Source of the DNA: JABIKK01 sp964622835
Lineage (GTDB): Archaea > Nanobdellota > Nanobdellia > SCGC-AAA011-G17 > UBA489
DNA length: 64,000 nucleotides
Reading direction: 5' to 3'
Assembly: GCA_964622835.1 (NCBI GenBank)
Contig: CAZUSA010000001.1
Location: 124,001 to 188,000, forward strand
Numbering within the stretch: the stretch's first letter is position 1; the number at the start of each line of letters is the position of its first letter. A program made the position numbers and the translations under genes. Shown piece by piece: positions 8,304-16,896 of this stretch. The notes beneath the pieces are model-generated. The model did not search any database and had not been told where the DNA came from. It saw only the letters and a program-made list of their open reading frames with translations.

Positions 8304-8738
8304 ATGCCAAGAAGAAAGAGGGATTATTCTATTACGTTAGGTCCTAATGAGTTTGGTTCATTACTTCGTGAGATAAATAAAAAAACGAAGGGTGTACGTA
8401 ATAATTACAATGCTCTTAGAAGTGCGTTTCTCAAATATGAACAACCGTTTTGTGAGATTCGTCAAAATCACAAAGGTATGAATATTTCTATTAAGCTGCC
8501 TGAAGTAAAGAAGAAAGATGTTATCATTAATATTACGGAAACAATGATTGAGTTAAAGGCTGCTGCAAAGGATAGAAAGCAACGAACAGTAACGCAGTAT
8601 CATCGTATTATTAATATTCCTTTGTGTAGTCGTGCTCGTGATACAAAAGCAGCATTTAAACGTGAAACATTAAAGATTAAAGTGCCGTATGAAAAGATAA
8701 AAGGTGGTCGTATTGACCAACCCCGTACCAAACCCTAA
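8304..8738 (+). CDS. Hsp20/alpha-crystallin-like small heat shock protein
   Basis: A 144-residue protein with an alpha-crystallin-like beta-sandwich. ISIKLPEVKKKDVIINITETMIELKAAAK matches the conserved beta strands, RIINIPLCSRARDTKAAFKRETLKIKVP matches the A-x-x-x-n-G-x-L region, and the LxIxVP motif lies near residue 130. The N-terminal 50 residues are basic and not conserved. Expected role is ATP-independent holding of unfolded protein. It follows ndk by 14 nt and interrupts the usual Ndk-infB neighbourhood. Family assignment is from motif pattern. Confidence 0.75.
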   Translation: MPRRKRDYSITLGPNEFGSLLREINKKTKGVRNNYNALRSAFLKYEQPFCEIRQNHKGMNISIKLPEVKKKDVIINITETMIELKAAAKDRKQRTVTQYHRIINIPLCSRARDTKAAFKRETLKIKVPYEKIKGGRIDQPRTKP

Positions 8739-8745
8739 TCTCCTT

Positions 8746-8901
8746 TTATGATTCCATGTATCCCAACATAAAGCCCTCTTCTTCTGATGAGATTTCATCG
8801 TCTTCTAATAGTGCTTCTATTTCACCTTTGTCGTAGAAGTCTTCTGTATATGGCGCATCTTCGAAAAAGTACGGATACTCTTCGTAGTGTCTTGCTCGCA
8901 T
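8746..8901 (-). CDS. Small acidic protein of 51 residues, unknown function
   Basis: The minus strand has an intact 52-codon frame from ATG 8901 to TAA 8746 preceded by a very strong Shine-Dalgarno, GGAGGGGG, about 6 nt upstream. The product is strongly acidic (about 18 Asp/Glu) with aromatics near the N-terminus (HYEEYPYFFED) and ends in SSEEEGFMLGYMES. From memory, similar small proteins with an EEE.FM.GY end occur in DPANN genomes, but I cannot verify that. It is convergent with the Hsp20 gene, 7 nt away, and divergent from the PhoU-like gene. Confidence 0.72.
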   Translation of the reverse strand: MRARHYEEYPYFFEDAPYTEDFYDKGEIEALLEDDEISSEEEGFMLGYMES

Positions 8902-9011
8902 TGGAACCCCCTCCTTCAGTAGCGATTACTGACCTAATAACAAGACTTAAATAATAATATATACTTATGCGATATAGAAAATATACAGTATATTTTAATG
9001 GGGGTTATCAT
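8902..9011. promoter_or_regulatory. Divergent promoter region between the acidic small gene and the PhoU-like gene
   Basis: A TATA-like stretch (GACTTAAATAATAATATATAC, 8945-8965) could serve both directions. In the minus-strand leader an inverted repeat TCAGTA-AGCGAT-type (arms 8916-8921 and 8927-8932, 5-nt loop) abuts the Shine-Dalgarno of the small gene and could form a hairpin next to it. On the plus strand GGGGG at 9000-9004 lies 7 nt before the ATG at 9012. Confidence 0.5.
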
Positions 9012-10016
9012 ATGCAAGACTATAGGAAAGTCATTAAATTCGGAAATAGCTCATTTGTTATATCATTGCCGAAAGAGTGGATAAACAAGCATAATATCAC
9101 AAAAGGAAATACATTATATTTTCAGGAAACTGAAAAGAGTGATTTGCATTTATCCGTAAAGGATACTGAAGAAAAAGAGAAGCAAAAGATTGTTCATTTG
9201 AATATTGATGGTATGTCTTCTAAGGAAATTGAGTTAGAAATTATTGCAACATATGTGAAAGATTTTAGTCGTATTATTTTTACTGGTGACGAAGTTGCTA
9301 ATAGATATCAGGAGATTCGCGATTTATTACAGAGTTTAGTTGCTGTTGAAGTTATTGAACAAACGCGTGATCGTATTATTGCAAAAGATTTTTTGAGCAT
9401 GGATAAAGTTCAGTTGGATGATTTACGTAAACGGCTAGATATTGTTGTAAAAAGTATGATTGTTGATTCCCGTTTGGGCATGGGTAAAGAGAATTACGAG
9501 AATGTTAATAATCGTGATAAAGATGCGAATAAGTTTTCGTATGTTATTTTACGCGTTATACGAAGAGGTATGGAAAAACCAAGTATTCGTCGTTCGATGG
9601 GTTCTGCATTACTAGAGTTAGTACATGAGCAACAAACCGTATTGACAATGGAGAATATTGCTGATATGGCAAAGCGTATTTCACGTGAGGACGCACGATC
9701 AACATTGAGTAAGCAAGAAATTGAATCATTGAATAGGATTCATGATATGTTGTTAGAAAATTATCAAGATGCTATTAAGGCGTATAGAACAAAGAATTAT
9801 GCATTAGCCTGTAAGTCTTTTTCTCAGAATAAGAAGACCCAAATTGCGTGTGATGCATTGAAAGGAAAACTAAAAACAAAGAGTACAGAGAAAATTATGC
9901 ATTTATTACGTGAAATGTCTAATAAAATGGCATCACTGAGTGAAGTTGGTTTCATGAATGTTGATAGTACAATTAGTAAGATTACGCATGAGCCTGACGA
10001 TCAAAAACTGTTATAA
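9012..10016 (+). CDS. AbrB/PhoU-type phosphate uptake regulator-like protein
   Basis: A 334-residue protein. The first 45 or so residues (YRKVIKFGNSSFVISLPKEWINKHNITKGNTLYF) form an AbrB/SpoVT-type DNA-binding beta domain. The rest is helical and PhoU-like, with paired helical bundles (e.g. ARSTLSKQEIESLNRIHDMLLENYQDAIKAY). Archaeal proteins of this type are annotated as phosphate uptake regulators, though a metal or phosphate link cannot be shown here because no pst genes are nearby. The start at 9012 is chosen over an upstream ATG at 8967 because of the GGGGG Shine-Dalgarno and because the AbrB domain begins there. Confidence 0.82.
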   Translation: MQDYRKVIKFGNSSFVISLPKEWINKHNITKGNTLYFQETEKSDLHLSVKDTEEKEKQKIVHLNIDGMSSKEIELEIIATYVKDFSRIIFTGDEVANRYQEIRDLLQSLVAVEVIEQTRDRIIAKDFLSMDKVQLDDLRKRLDIVVKSMIVDSRLGMGKENYENVNNRDKDANKFSYVILRVIRRGMEKPSIRRSMGSALLELVHEQQTVLTMENIADMAKRISREDARSTLSKQEIESLNRIHDMLLENYQDAIKAYRTKNYALACKSFSQNKKTQIACDALKGKLKTKSTEKIMHLLREMSNKMASLSEVGFMNVDSTISKITHEPDDQKLL

Positions 10017-10019
10017 AAA

Positions 10020-10032
10020 CCTTTATAAAACG
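10020..10032 (+). promoter_or_regulatory. TATA box for infB
   Basis: CCTTTATAAAACG lies about 40 nt before the infB ATG, directly after the PhoU-like stop codon. A GGAG sequence (10055-10058) and GGGAG (10062-10066) follow as ribosome binding sites. Confidence 0.5.
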
Positions 10033-10068
10033 CCTTCTAGGTTGCTTGGTTGATGGAGAGAGGGAGTA

Positions 10069-11796
10069 ATGAACATGATTCGGCAACCGATTGTTATACT
10101 GGCAGGTCACATCGACCATGGCAAATCGAGTATTCTTGAGCGCATTAAAGGGGTTTCTATTACGAAGGCCGAGTCTGGTGGTATTACACAGTCGATTAAG
10201 TCGTATAATGTGCCGATGCAGGCGATCGAAAAGTGTTGCGGTAAGTTATTGAAGCAAATTAAACAGGAAATTACGATTCCTGGGTTATTATTTTTGGATA
10301 GTCCTGGTCATGCTGCGTTTAATAATATGCGAAAACGTGGTGGTAACTTGGCTGATTTGGCTATTTTAGTTGTTGATATTAATGAAGGGGTCAAAGACCA
10401 AACAAAAGAGTGTATTGAAATTCTTAAGGAATATAAGACACCATTTATTATTGCATTAAATAAGGTTGATTTGGTAAGTAGTTGGCGTCAAAATAAAAAT
10501 ATTAATATTTTACAGAATATTTCTGCACAAATTGATAATGTTCAACGTGATTTGGATACAAAATTATATGAGATTGTTGGTGCCCTAGCCGAACAGGGAT
10601 TAAATGCTGAACGGTTTGATCGTGTATCTGATTATACAAAACAAGTTGCAATGATTCCTGTCAGTGCAAAGACTGAAGAGGGTATTCCTGAATTGTTTAT
10701 GACATTAACGGGATTAGCGCAAAAGTATTTGGCTGATACGTTAACGATTAAAGATGCAAGTGAAGGGAAAGCTACTATTTTAGAAGTGCAAGAAGATCCT
10801 GGTGTTGGCACAACATTGGATGTTATTGTGTATGATGGTCAATTAAAGAAGGGTGATCAAATTGTTATTGGTACGTTGGATGATCCTATTGTGACTAAAG
10901 TTAAGGGGTTGTTTGAACCTGAAGGAAAAAAATTAAAGCCGGTGAACGAAGTGCATGCTGCGTATGGTGTGCGTGTTGCTGCTCCGCATGCGAAGGGTGC
11001 TATTGGTGGTATGCCGTTAGTTGTTGCTAATACTGATGTTGAAGAAAAGAAACAGAGTGTTAAAGAGGAGATTGCTTCGGTTATGATTGATACAGAACAT
11101 GAAGGTATTGTTGTTAAGGCTGATACGTTGGGTAGTTTAGAAGCGTTAACGGCTTTATTGCAACGTGAAGATATTCATATTAAGAAGGCGTCTATTGGTA
11201 ATATTACAAAGAAAGATTTGGCTGAAGCATCATCTGATAATATTTCTGCAAATCGTGCTATTTTAGGGTTTAATGTTACAGTTACTGAAGAAGATGCTAA
11301 AGTAAAAGCGATTACGAATGGTGTTATTTACAAATTAATTGAAGAGTATCAAACATGGAAAGAAGAGTTAAGTAAAAGTGAAGAAAAACAAGCATTGGAT
11401 AGTTTAACAAGACCGGTAAAGATGAAGATTCTTGCAGGATGTGTTTTTAGACAATGTACGCCCTGTGTTGTTGGTGTTCATATTGAAGCTGGTATTCTTA
11501 AGACAAAAACCAAGATTATGAAAGCTGATGGTACGCGTGTTTCGTATGTAAAAAGTATTCAGGAAGATGGTGAAAATATTAATGAATGTGAGACAGGCAA
11601 GGAAGTTGCTATTTCTATTCCTGATATTACAGCCGGAAGACAAATCAAAGAGGGCGATGTGTTATATGCTGATTTGATTGAATCTGAATTCCGTGCGTTA
11701 AAAGAAATGCAAAAATTATTAAAGAAGGACGAAATTGTTGTCTTAAAGGAGATTGCAGAAATTAAACGTGAGCAAAATCCTATGTGGGGTGTGTAA
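10069..11796 (+). CDS. infB: Translation initiation factor aIF5B (IF-2)
   Basis: Ribosome-dependent GTPase that promotes subunit joining. GTPase motifs are G1 GHIDHGKSS (residues 13-21), G3 DSPGHAAF, G4 NKVD and the SAKTEEGI G5-like block. Domains II-IV follow, including the ADTLGSLEAL region. At 575 aa it is the short archaeal form. ATG 10069 follows the first GGAG by 10 nt, and a second in-frame ATG at 10075 lies 8 nt after GGGAG, so the true start could be either. The TAA is followed immediately by the ATG of the rhodanese gene. Confidence 0.95.
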   Translation: MNMIRQPIVILAGHIDHGKSSILERIKGVSITKAESGGITQSIKSYNVPMQAIEKCCGKLLKQIKQEITIPGLLFLDSPGHAAFNNMRKRGGNLADLAILVVDINEGVKDQTKECIEILKEYKTPFIIALNKVDLVSSWRQNKNINILQNISAQIDNVQRDLDTKLYEIVGALAEQGLNAERFDRVSDYTKQVAMIPVSAKTEEGIPELFMTLTGLAQKYLADTLTIKDASEGKATILEVQEDPGVGTTLDVIVYDGQLKKGDQIVIGTLDDPIVTKVKGLFEPEGKKLKPVNEVHAAYGVRVAAPHAKGAIGGMPLVVANTDVEEKKQSVKEEIASVMIDTEHEGIVVKADTLGSLEALTALLQREDIHIKKASIGNITKKDLAEASSDNISANRAILGFNVTVTEEDAKVKAITNGVIYKLIEEYQTWKEELSKSEEKQALDSLTRPVKMKILAGCVFRQCTPCVVGVHIEAGILKTKTKIMKADGTRVSYVKSIQEDGENINECETGKEVAISIPDITAGRQIKEGDVLYADLIESEFRALKEMQKLLKKDEIVVLKEIAEIKREQNPMWGV

Positions 11797-12114
11797 ATGA
11801 TTACCAATATAGAAGCAAAAAATGCAAAGAAATTATTGGAAGAAAATAAAGAAATAACTATTCTTGATGTTCGAACAGAAGAAGAGTTTAATGAAGGCCA
11901 TATTCCCAATGCAGTAAATATGGACGTGCAAGATCATTTGTTTAAACAAAAGGTAAACACGTTAGATAAAGAGAAAATATATCTTGTTCATTGTCGAAGT
12001 GGGATGCGCAGTTGTGCTGCAATTGAGATGATGGACTCCCAAGGTTTCACAAATATCTACCATTTACATCAAGGTTTCTTAGAGTGGGAAGAGAGCGGCT
12101 TACCAACAGAGTAA
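11797..12114 (+). CDS. Single-domain rhodanese-like sulfurtransferase
   Basis: A 105-residue rhodanese domain. ILDVRTEEEFNEGHIPNAVNM is the CH2A-type motif and VHCRSGMRS holds the active-site loop with the catalytic cysteine as C-R-S-G-M-R. Such proteins carry sulfane sulfur as persulfide, and the substrate is unknown here. No spacer separates it from infB, so it is probably co-translated with it. Confidence 0.9.
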   Translation: MITNIEAKNAKKLLEENKEITILDVRTEEEFNEGHIPNAVNMDVQDHLFKQKVNTLDKEKIYLVHCRSGMRSCAAIEMMDSQGFTNIYHLHQGFLEWEESGLPTE

Positions 12115-12126
12115 GCTTTAAATACC
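12115..12126 (+). promoter_or_regulatory. TATA box for S6e
   Basis: GCTTTAAATACC overlaps the last bases of the rhodanese gene and ends 24 nt before the S6e ATG, so a leaderless transcript is predicted. Confidence 0.55.
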
Positions 12127-12149
12127 CTTTTTTCACCATCTTGTCTACA

Positions 12150-12560
12150 ATGGCTGAAGAGATTAAATGTGTCATAAACGATCCTAAGAACGGCAAGAGC
12201 TTTACAAAAGCTGTTGAAGGAACTGTTTTAGAGGGACGTAAAATTGGCGATGGTGTTCCAGGAAATCTTATGGGTTTGACAGGGTATGAATTGAAGGTTA
12301 CTGGCGGTTCTGATGATGCTGGTTTTCCTATGCGTCCTGAAATTGATACTGCTCATAGAAAGAAGTTATTTGTTCAAAAAAGCATTGGCGTAAACGTCAA
12401 GAGAAAAGGTATGTTCAAACGAAAGAGTGTTCGTGGTAATATCATTAGTAATAATACAGCACAAGTAAATATCATGGTAACAAAGTATGGTACGAAGCCT
12501 GTACAAGAGTTATTGGCTCCTGCTGCGGAAGAGAAGCCTGCTGAAGAGAAGAAAGAATAA
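12150..12560 (+). CDS. rps6e: Ribosomal protein S6e
   Basis: Small-subunit protein. Conserved blocks are KCVINDPKNGKSF near the start, LMGLTGYELKVTGGSDDAGFPMR and the basic KRKGMFKRKSVRGN segment. ATG 12150 is used because homologues start here and the TATA box lies about 25 nt upstream. Upstream in-frame codons inside the rhodanese gene are not family-like. The C-terminus ends in a short A/E/K/P tail (AAEEKPAEEKKE), resembling tails on L7Ae and S24e in this window. The next gene encodes aIF2-gamma, a usual archaeal neighbour. Confidence 0.94.
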   Translation: MAEEIKCVINDPKNGKSFTKAVEGTVLEGRKIGDGVPGNLMGLTGYELKVTGGSDDAGFPMRPEIDTAHRKKLFVQKSIGVNVKRKGMFKRKSVRGNIISNNTAQVNIMVTKYGTKPVQELLAPAAEEKPAEEKKE

Positions 12561-12575
12561 TTCTGAAGGACAATC

Positions 12576-12585
12576 CTTATAAAAG
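12576..12585 (+). promoter_or_regulatory. TATA box for aIF2-gamma
   Basis: CTTATAAAAG ends 21 nt before the ATG at 12607 with no Shine-Dalgarno between them, typical of a leaderless archaeal transcript. Confidence 0.55.
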
Positions 12586-12606
12586 ACATCTAGATAATCT
12601 TGTATT

Positions 12607-13848
12607 ATGGCTGCGAAGAAAGAAGTTCAACAACCTGAAGTGAGTATTGGTCTTGTTGGTCACGTTGATCATGGTAAGACTACCTTAACAGAGCGTTTTT
12701 CTGGTAAGTGGACGGATACGCATTTTGAAGAAGTTAAGCGGGGTATTACGATTAAGTTAGGGTATGCGAACGCATCATTTTACACGTTTAAGAATAGTAA
12801 AACAAAGAAGGATGATTTTTGTGCATTGCCAAAAGGTCCGAACGGTGAAGCAACAAAAGAGACGCGTCATGTTTCGTTTATTGATGCTCCTGGTCATGAA
12901 TCGTTAATGGCTACGATGATTTCTGGTGCTGCTATTATGGATGGTGCTGTATTATTAGTGGCAGCAAATGAACCGTGTCCGCAACCACAAACGGAAGAAC
13001 ACTTAATGGCGTTAGAGATTATTGGATGTAAGAATATTGTTATTGCTCAAAATAAGATTGATTTAGTTACAGCAAAAGAAGCTGAAGAAAATTATAAACA
13101 AATTAAGGCATTTACGAAAGGCACTATTGCTGAAAAGGCTCCGATCATTCCTATTTCTGCTCAGCAAGATGCTAATATTAATCATTTGATTCAGGCTATT
13201 GAAGAAACTATTCCTACACCAAAGCGTGATTTGAAGAAGGATCCTATTATGTATGTTGCTCGTAGTTTTGATGTTAATAAACCTGGTACGAAAATTACTA
13301 CGTTAGTTGGTGGTGTCTTAGGTGGCGCTGTTAATCATGGTGTGTTTAAGACTGGTGATGCGATTACGATTCAACCGGGTGTTCCCATTGACAAAGAAGG
13401 TAAACGTACATGGCAACCACTAAAAACAACGATTGTTGGTTTAAAGACGGGTAAAGATGCTATTACACGTGCACAACCGGGTGGTTCTGTTGCTATTTTA
13501 ACAGGGTTAGATCCTTTTTATGTGAAGAGTGATGCGTTACGTGGGAATATTGTTGGTCATGATGGTAAATTACCTGAAGTATGGCATGAATTTACGTTAA
13601 ATACAACGTTGTTAAAACGTGTTGTTGGTGAAAAGGATGAAAAGGACGTTGCTGCTATTAAGTTATCCGAACCATTATTGTTAAATGTTCATTCTTCTGC
13701 AACAATGGGTATGGTGTCGCAAGTAAAGAAGGGTGCTGTTCATGTTAAATTGAAATTACCGGTCTGTTGCACAAAAGATGACCGTATTACAATTTCTCGT
13801 ATGATTGGTAATCGGTGGCGTCTTATTGGGTATGGGACGATAGCATAA
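12607..13848 (+). CDS. eif2g: Translation initiation factor aIF2 gamma subunit
   Basis: GTPase subunit of aIF2 that carries initiator Met-tRNA to the small subunit. Motifs are GHVDHGKTTL (G1, residues 17-26), RGITIKLG (G2), DAPGHE (G3) and AQNKIDLV (G4). Domains II and III follow with KPGTKITTLVGGVLGG. The zinc-ribbon insertion between G2 and G3 of many homologues is replaced by a cysteine-poor segment (KTKKDDFCALPKG), so zinc binding is probably lost. Length 413 aa is normal. The TAA shares one base with the ATG of the next gene. Confidence 0.96.
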   Translation: MAAKKEVQQPEVSIGLVGHVDHGKTTLTERFSGKWTDTHFEEVKRGITIKLGYANASFYTFKNSKTKKDDFCALPKGPNGEATKETRHVSFIDAPGHESLMATMISGAAIMDGAVLLVAANEPCPQPQTEEHLMALEIIGCKNIVIAQNKIDLVTAKEAEENYKQIKAFTKGTIAEKAPIIPISAQQDANINHLIQAIEETIPTPKRDLKKDPIMYVARSFDVNKPGTKITTLVGGVLGGAVNHGVFKTGDAITIQPGVPIDKEGKRTWQPLKTTIVGLKTGKDAITRAQPGGSVAILTGLDPFYVKSDALRGNIVGHDGKLPEVWHEFTLNTTLLKRVVGEKDEKDVAAIKLSEPLLLNVHSSATMGMVSQVKKGAVHVKLKLPVCCTKDDRITISRMIGNRWRLIGYGTIA

Positions 13849-14492
13849 TGGATGCAGTTATTTTCGCTGGTGGTAAGGGTACCAGAATGGATGATGCGTT
13901 ACCAAAGGTATTAGTTGTTACAAAGGGTAAACCTATTTTATCGTATCCTCTTGATTATTTATTACCAAAAGTTGAAAAGATTGTGTTAGCTATTGGTCAT
14001 CGTGCTGATGAGATTAAAGCATTTGTTACTGAAAAGTATCCTGGGAAGAATATTGTTTTTTCTATTGAAAATGAACCGTTAGGTACGGGTGGTGCGTTAA
14101 AGCAAGCATTGCAACAAACAACGTCAGAAAAAGTCTTAGTGTTGAATGCTGATGATGTAACAGATATTGATCCTGAACAAGTACAACAGAATGGTGAAAG
14201 CACTATTTGTGTTACCCATCCTCGATTACCGTTTGGGTTAGTTTCTGAAAAGGATGGCTACGCTGTATTTGAAGAGAAACCAATCTTAGATAATTGGGTG
14301 AGTTGTGGGTGGTATGTGTTTAATCGTGAAGAAATTCTTCCTTTGCTTCCAGATAATGGCAGTATTGAGTATGAAGTGTTTCCTAAGATGAAACTTCGCA
14401 TATACAAGCATGAAGGGTTTTGGGCTCCATTAAATTCTAAGAAAGAAGTAAAAGATTTTGAACAACGTACATTACCTACGTGTCACCAGTAG
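13848..14492 (+). CDS. Sugar-phosphate nucleotidyltransferase-like protein
   Basis: A 214-residue protein of the NTP_transferase family that couples a sugar-1-phosphate to an NTP to give a nucleotide sugar. AVIFAGGKGTRMDDALPKVLV is the nucleotide-binding start and FSIENEPLGTGGALKQAL plus VLNADDVTDI are further family blocks. It lacks the left-handed beta-helix acetyltransferase domain. The exact sugar is unknown. Its start overlaps the aIF2-gamma stop by one base. It may feed the glycosylation of surface proteins (inference). Confidence 0.85.
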   Translation: MDAVIFAGGKGTRMDDALPKVLVVTKGKPILSYPLDYLLPKVEKIVLAIGHRADEIKAFVTEKYPGKNIVFSIENEPLGTGGALKQALQQTTSEKVLVLNADDVTDIDPEQVQQNGESTICVTHPRLPFGLVSEKDGYAVFEEKPILDNWVSCGWYVFNREEILPLLPDNGSIEYEVFPKMKLRIYKHEGFWAPLNSKKEVKDFEQRTLPTCHQ

Positions 14493-16895
14493 TTATTCTT
14501 CGTGTCGTATTTTTGCTACGCTAACGACTTTGTCGCCTGATTGTAATTTCATAATACGTACACCTTGTGTATTTCTACCGATGGAACTTATATCGCCAGC
14601 GCGTGTTCGAATAACAACACCTTGTTCGCTCATGAGTATTAATTCATCATCGTCTTGGACAACGGATGTATCAACAACGTTTCCATTACGTGGACTTGTA
14701 ATAATATTACGTACACCTTTTCCACCACGTCGGATGAGTCTATACATGTCTAATGCTGTTCGTTTTCCATAACCATGTTCTGTGATAGTAAAGAGAGATG
14801 GTCCTTCATTACAATGAGCAAGACTAACAACGTGATCACCTGATGCTAAGGTCACACCACGTACACCAGCTGCTGTTCTACCCATGGCACGTGCGTCTGT
14901 TTCATTAAATTTAACAGCATTTCCTTTGGATGTTGCCAAGATAAGAGTATCCTTAGGTTGTACTAATCGTACGCCTACTAATGCATCATGTTCATGTAAT
15001 CCAATAGCCCTAATTCCACCTTTTCGTGGTCGTGAGAAGTCTTTCAATGATGTTTTTTTAATAACACCTTTTTTGGTTGCCATCATGACTGCTCCTTCAT
15101 TGTTAAAGTCTCCAACAGGGAGCACTGCAGTAATGTGTTCTTCTGGTTTCAAATTAAGCAAATTAACAATAGCTTTTCCTCGCGCATATCGACTACCAAC
15201 GGGAAGTTGGTATGCTTTTAGCCAGTAGACATTTCCTGTTGTACTAAAGAATAAGAGGGTGTTTCTATTGGATGTTACAAAGATGTCTCGTACGAAGTCT
15301 TCATCTTTGAGTTTGGTTCCTTGAACACCTTTACCACCTCGTTTTTGTACTTTGTAGCTTTCTAAAGGAAGTTGTTTAATATACCCAGCATTAGTTACGT
15401 TAACGACAACGGCTTGTTCTTTGACTAAGTCTTCATAATCAATAACAGTATCTTCTTCTGCTATTTCAGTTCGTCGTTCGTCTCCATATTGTTCTTTGAG
15501 TGTTTCTAGTTCGCTAATAATAATGGAATCGATGCGTTCTGGTGATTCTAAGATTGCTTTGAAGTCTATTATTTTTTTCAGTAACTCTTCGCGTTCTTCA
15601 AGTATTTTTTGTGTTTCTAACGAGGTTAACCGTTGTAACTTCATGTCTAAGATGGCTGTTGCTTGTTTTTCACTTAATGAATAGTTTTCTATGAGTCCTT
15701 GTTTTGCAATACCTGCGTTCTCTGCTTGTTTGATTAATTGGACGACAGGGTCAATATTTTCTAGAGCTATTTTTAGTCCTGTTAGTAAATGTTCTCTGTC
15801 TTGTGCTTGTCGTAAATCAAATTGTGTTCTTCTTGTAACAACTTCACGCCGATGCGCTACGTAATATTTGATGATGTCTTTCAAGTTCATAACTTGGGGT
15901 TTGCCATCATGTAATGCAAGTAAAATAATACTAATGTTTGTTTTGAGTTGGCTGTGTTTTAATAATTGGTTTAAGACTAATTCGGGATCTGCATTCTTTT
16001 TCAATTCTATGACAATGCGCATGCCTTTTCTATCGCTTTCATCACGTAAGTCAGAGATATCTCCAATGACACCATTTTTTACTAAAGAAGCAATGGTTTC
16101 TACAAGGTTTGATTTATTAACCATGTAGGGTATTTCTGTGACAATAATAGCATTGTTTTCAACGTGTGTTTTTGCTTTAACAATTGCTTTACCACGTCCC
16201 GTTCGATAGGCCATCTTTACTGTTGATGTTCCACAGAGTATGCCACCTGTTGGAAAGTCTGGTGCTTGAACGTGGTCTAATAAAACATCAAAGCCGATAG
16301 TTGGATCGTTGATGTAGGCTATAATGGCACTAGTAACTTCATTAAGATTGTGAGGTGGTATGTTTGTTGCCATTCCCACAGCAATTCCCGTACTTCCATT
16401 CAATAATAAGTTTGGTAACACGGCAGGTAAGACTACAGGTTCTTCCATGGATCCATCAAAGTTTGGTCGAAAGTCTACGGTTTCTTTATCGATGTCATTG
16501 AGTAATGCGGTTGCACGTTTGTGTAATTTTGCTTCTGTATATCGCATTGCTGCTGGCCGATCACCATCAACACTTCCGAAGTTTCCTTGTCCTATGATTA
16601 AAGGATAGCGTAAGCTAAAGTCTTGTGCAAGTCGCACCATGGAATCATACACTGCTGTATCACCGTGTGGATGGTATTTACCTAAAACATCTCCAACGAT
16701 TCTTGCTGATTTTTTTGAGGGTTTGTTATGAACAATACCCATTTTATCCATAGCGAAAAGAATTCTCCGATGAACGGGTTTTAATCCGTCTCTAACATCA
16801 GGGATTGCTCGACTTGTTATGACAGACATAGCGTAGTCTACATAACTTTCTTTCATTTCTTCTTCTATGAGTCGTGCGTGAATGGTTTCTGGCAT
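14493..16895 (-). CDS. gyrA: DNA gyrase subunit A
   Basis: Breakage-reunion subunit of the type IIA topoisomerase that introduces negative supercoils. The catalytic tyrosine is Tyr119 in AMRYTEAKL. The winged-helix/tower region, the long coiled coil and the C-terminal six-bladed beta-pinwheel follow. A GyrA box (QKRGGKG) needed for wrapping begins the pinwheel, and a second similar RRGGKG occurs near the end. Length 800 aa. Gyrase in archaea is considered a bacterial acquisition. The gene lies 1 nt after gyrB on the same strand, so one transcript makes both subunits, and it meets the nucleotidyltransferase gene tail to tail with no gap. Confidence 0.97.
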   Translation of the reverse strand: MPETIHARLIEEEMKESYVDYAMSVITSRAIPDVRDGLKPVHRRILFAMDKMGIVHNKPSKKSARIVGDVLGKYHPHGDTAVYDSMVRLAQDFSLRYPLIIGQGNFGSVDGDRPAAMRYTEAKLHKRATALLNDIDKETVDFRPNFDGSMEEPVVLPAVLPNLLLNGSTGIAVGMATNIPPHNLNEVTSAIIAYINDPTIGFDVLLDHVQAPDFPTGGILCGTSTVKMAYRTGRGKAIVKAKTHVENNAIIVTEIPYMVNKSNLVETIASLVKNGVIGDISDLRDESDRKGMRIVIELKKNADPELVLNQLLKHSQLKTNISIILLALHDGKPQVMNLKDIIKYYVAHRREVVTRRTQFDLRQAQDREHLLTGLKIALENIDPVVQLIKQAENAGIAKQGLIENYSLSEKQATAILDMKLQRLTSLETQKILEEREELLKKIIDFKAILESPERIDSIIISELETLKEQYGDERRTEIAEEDTVIDYEDLVKEQAVVVNVTNAGYIKQLPLESYKVQKRGGKGVQGTKLKDEDFVRDIFVTSNRNTLLFFSTTGNVYWLKAYQLPVGSRYARGKAIVNLLNLKPEEHITAVLPVGDFNNEGAVMMATKKGVIKKTSLKDFSRPRKGGIRAIGLHEHDALVGVRLVQPKDTLILATSKGNAVKFNETDARAMGRTAAGVRGVTLASGDHVVSLAHCNEGPSLFTITEHGYGKRTALDMYRLIRRGGKGVRNIITSPRNGNVVDTSVVQDDDELILMSEQGVVIRTRAGDISSIGRNTQGVRIMKLQSGDKVVSVAKIRHEE

Positions 16896-16896
16896 G

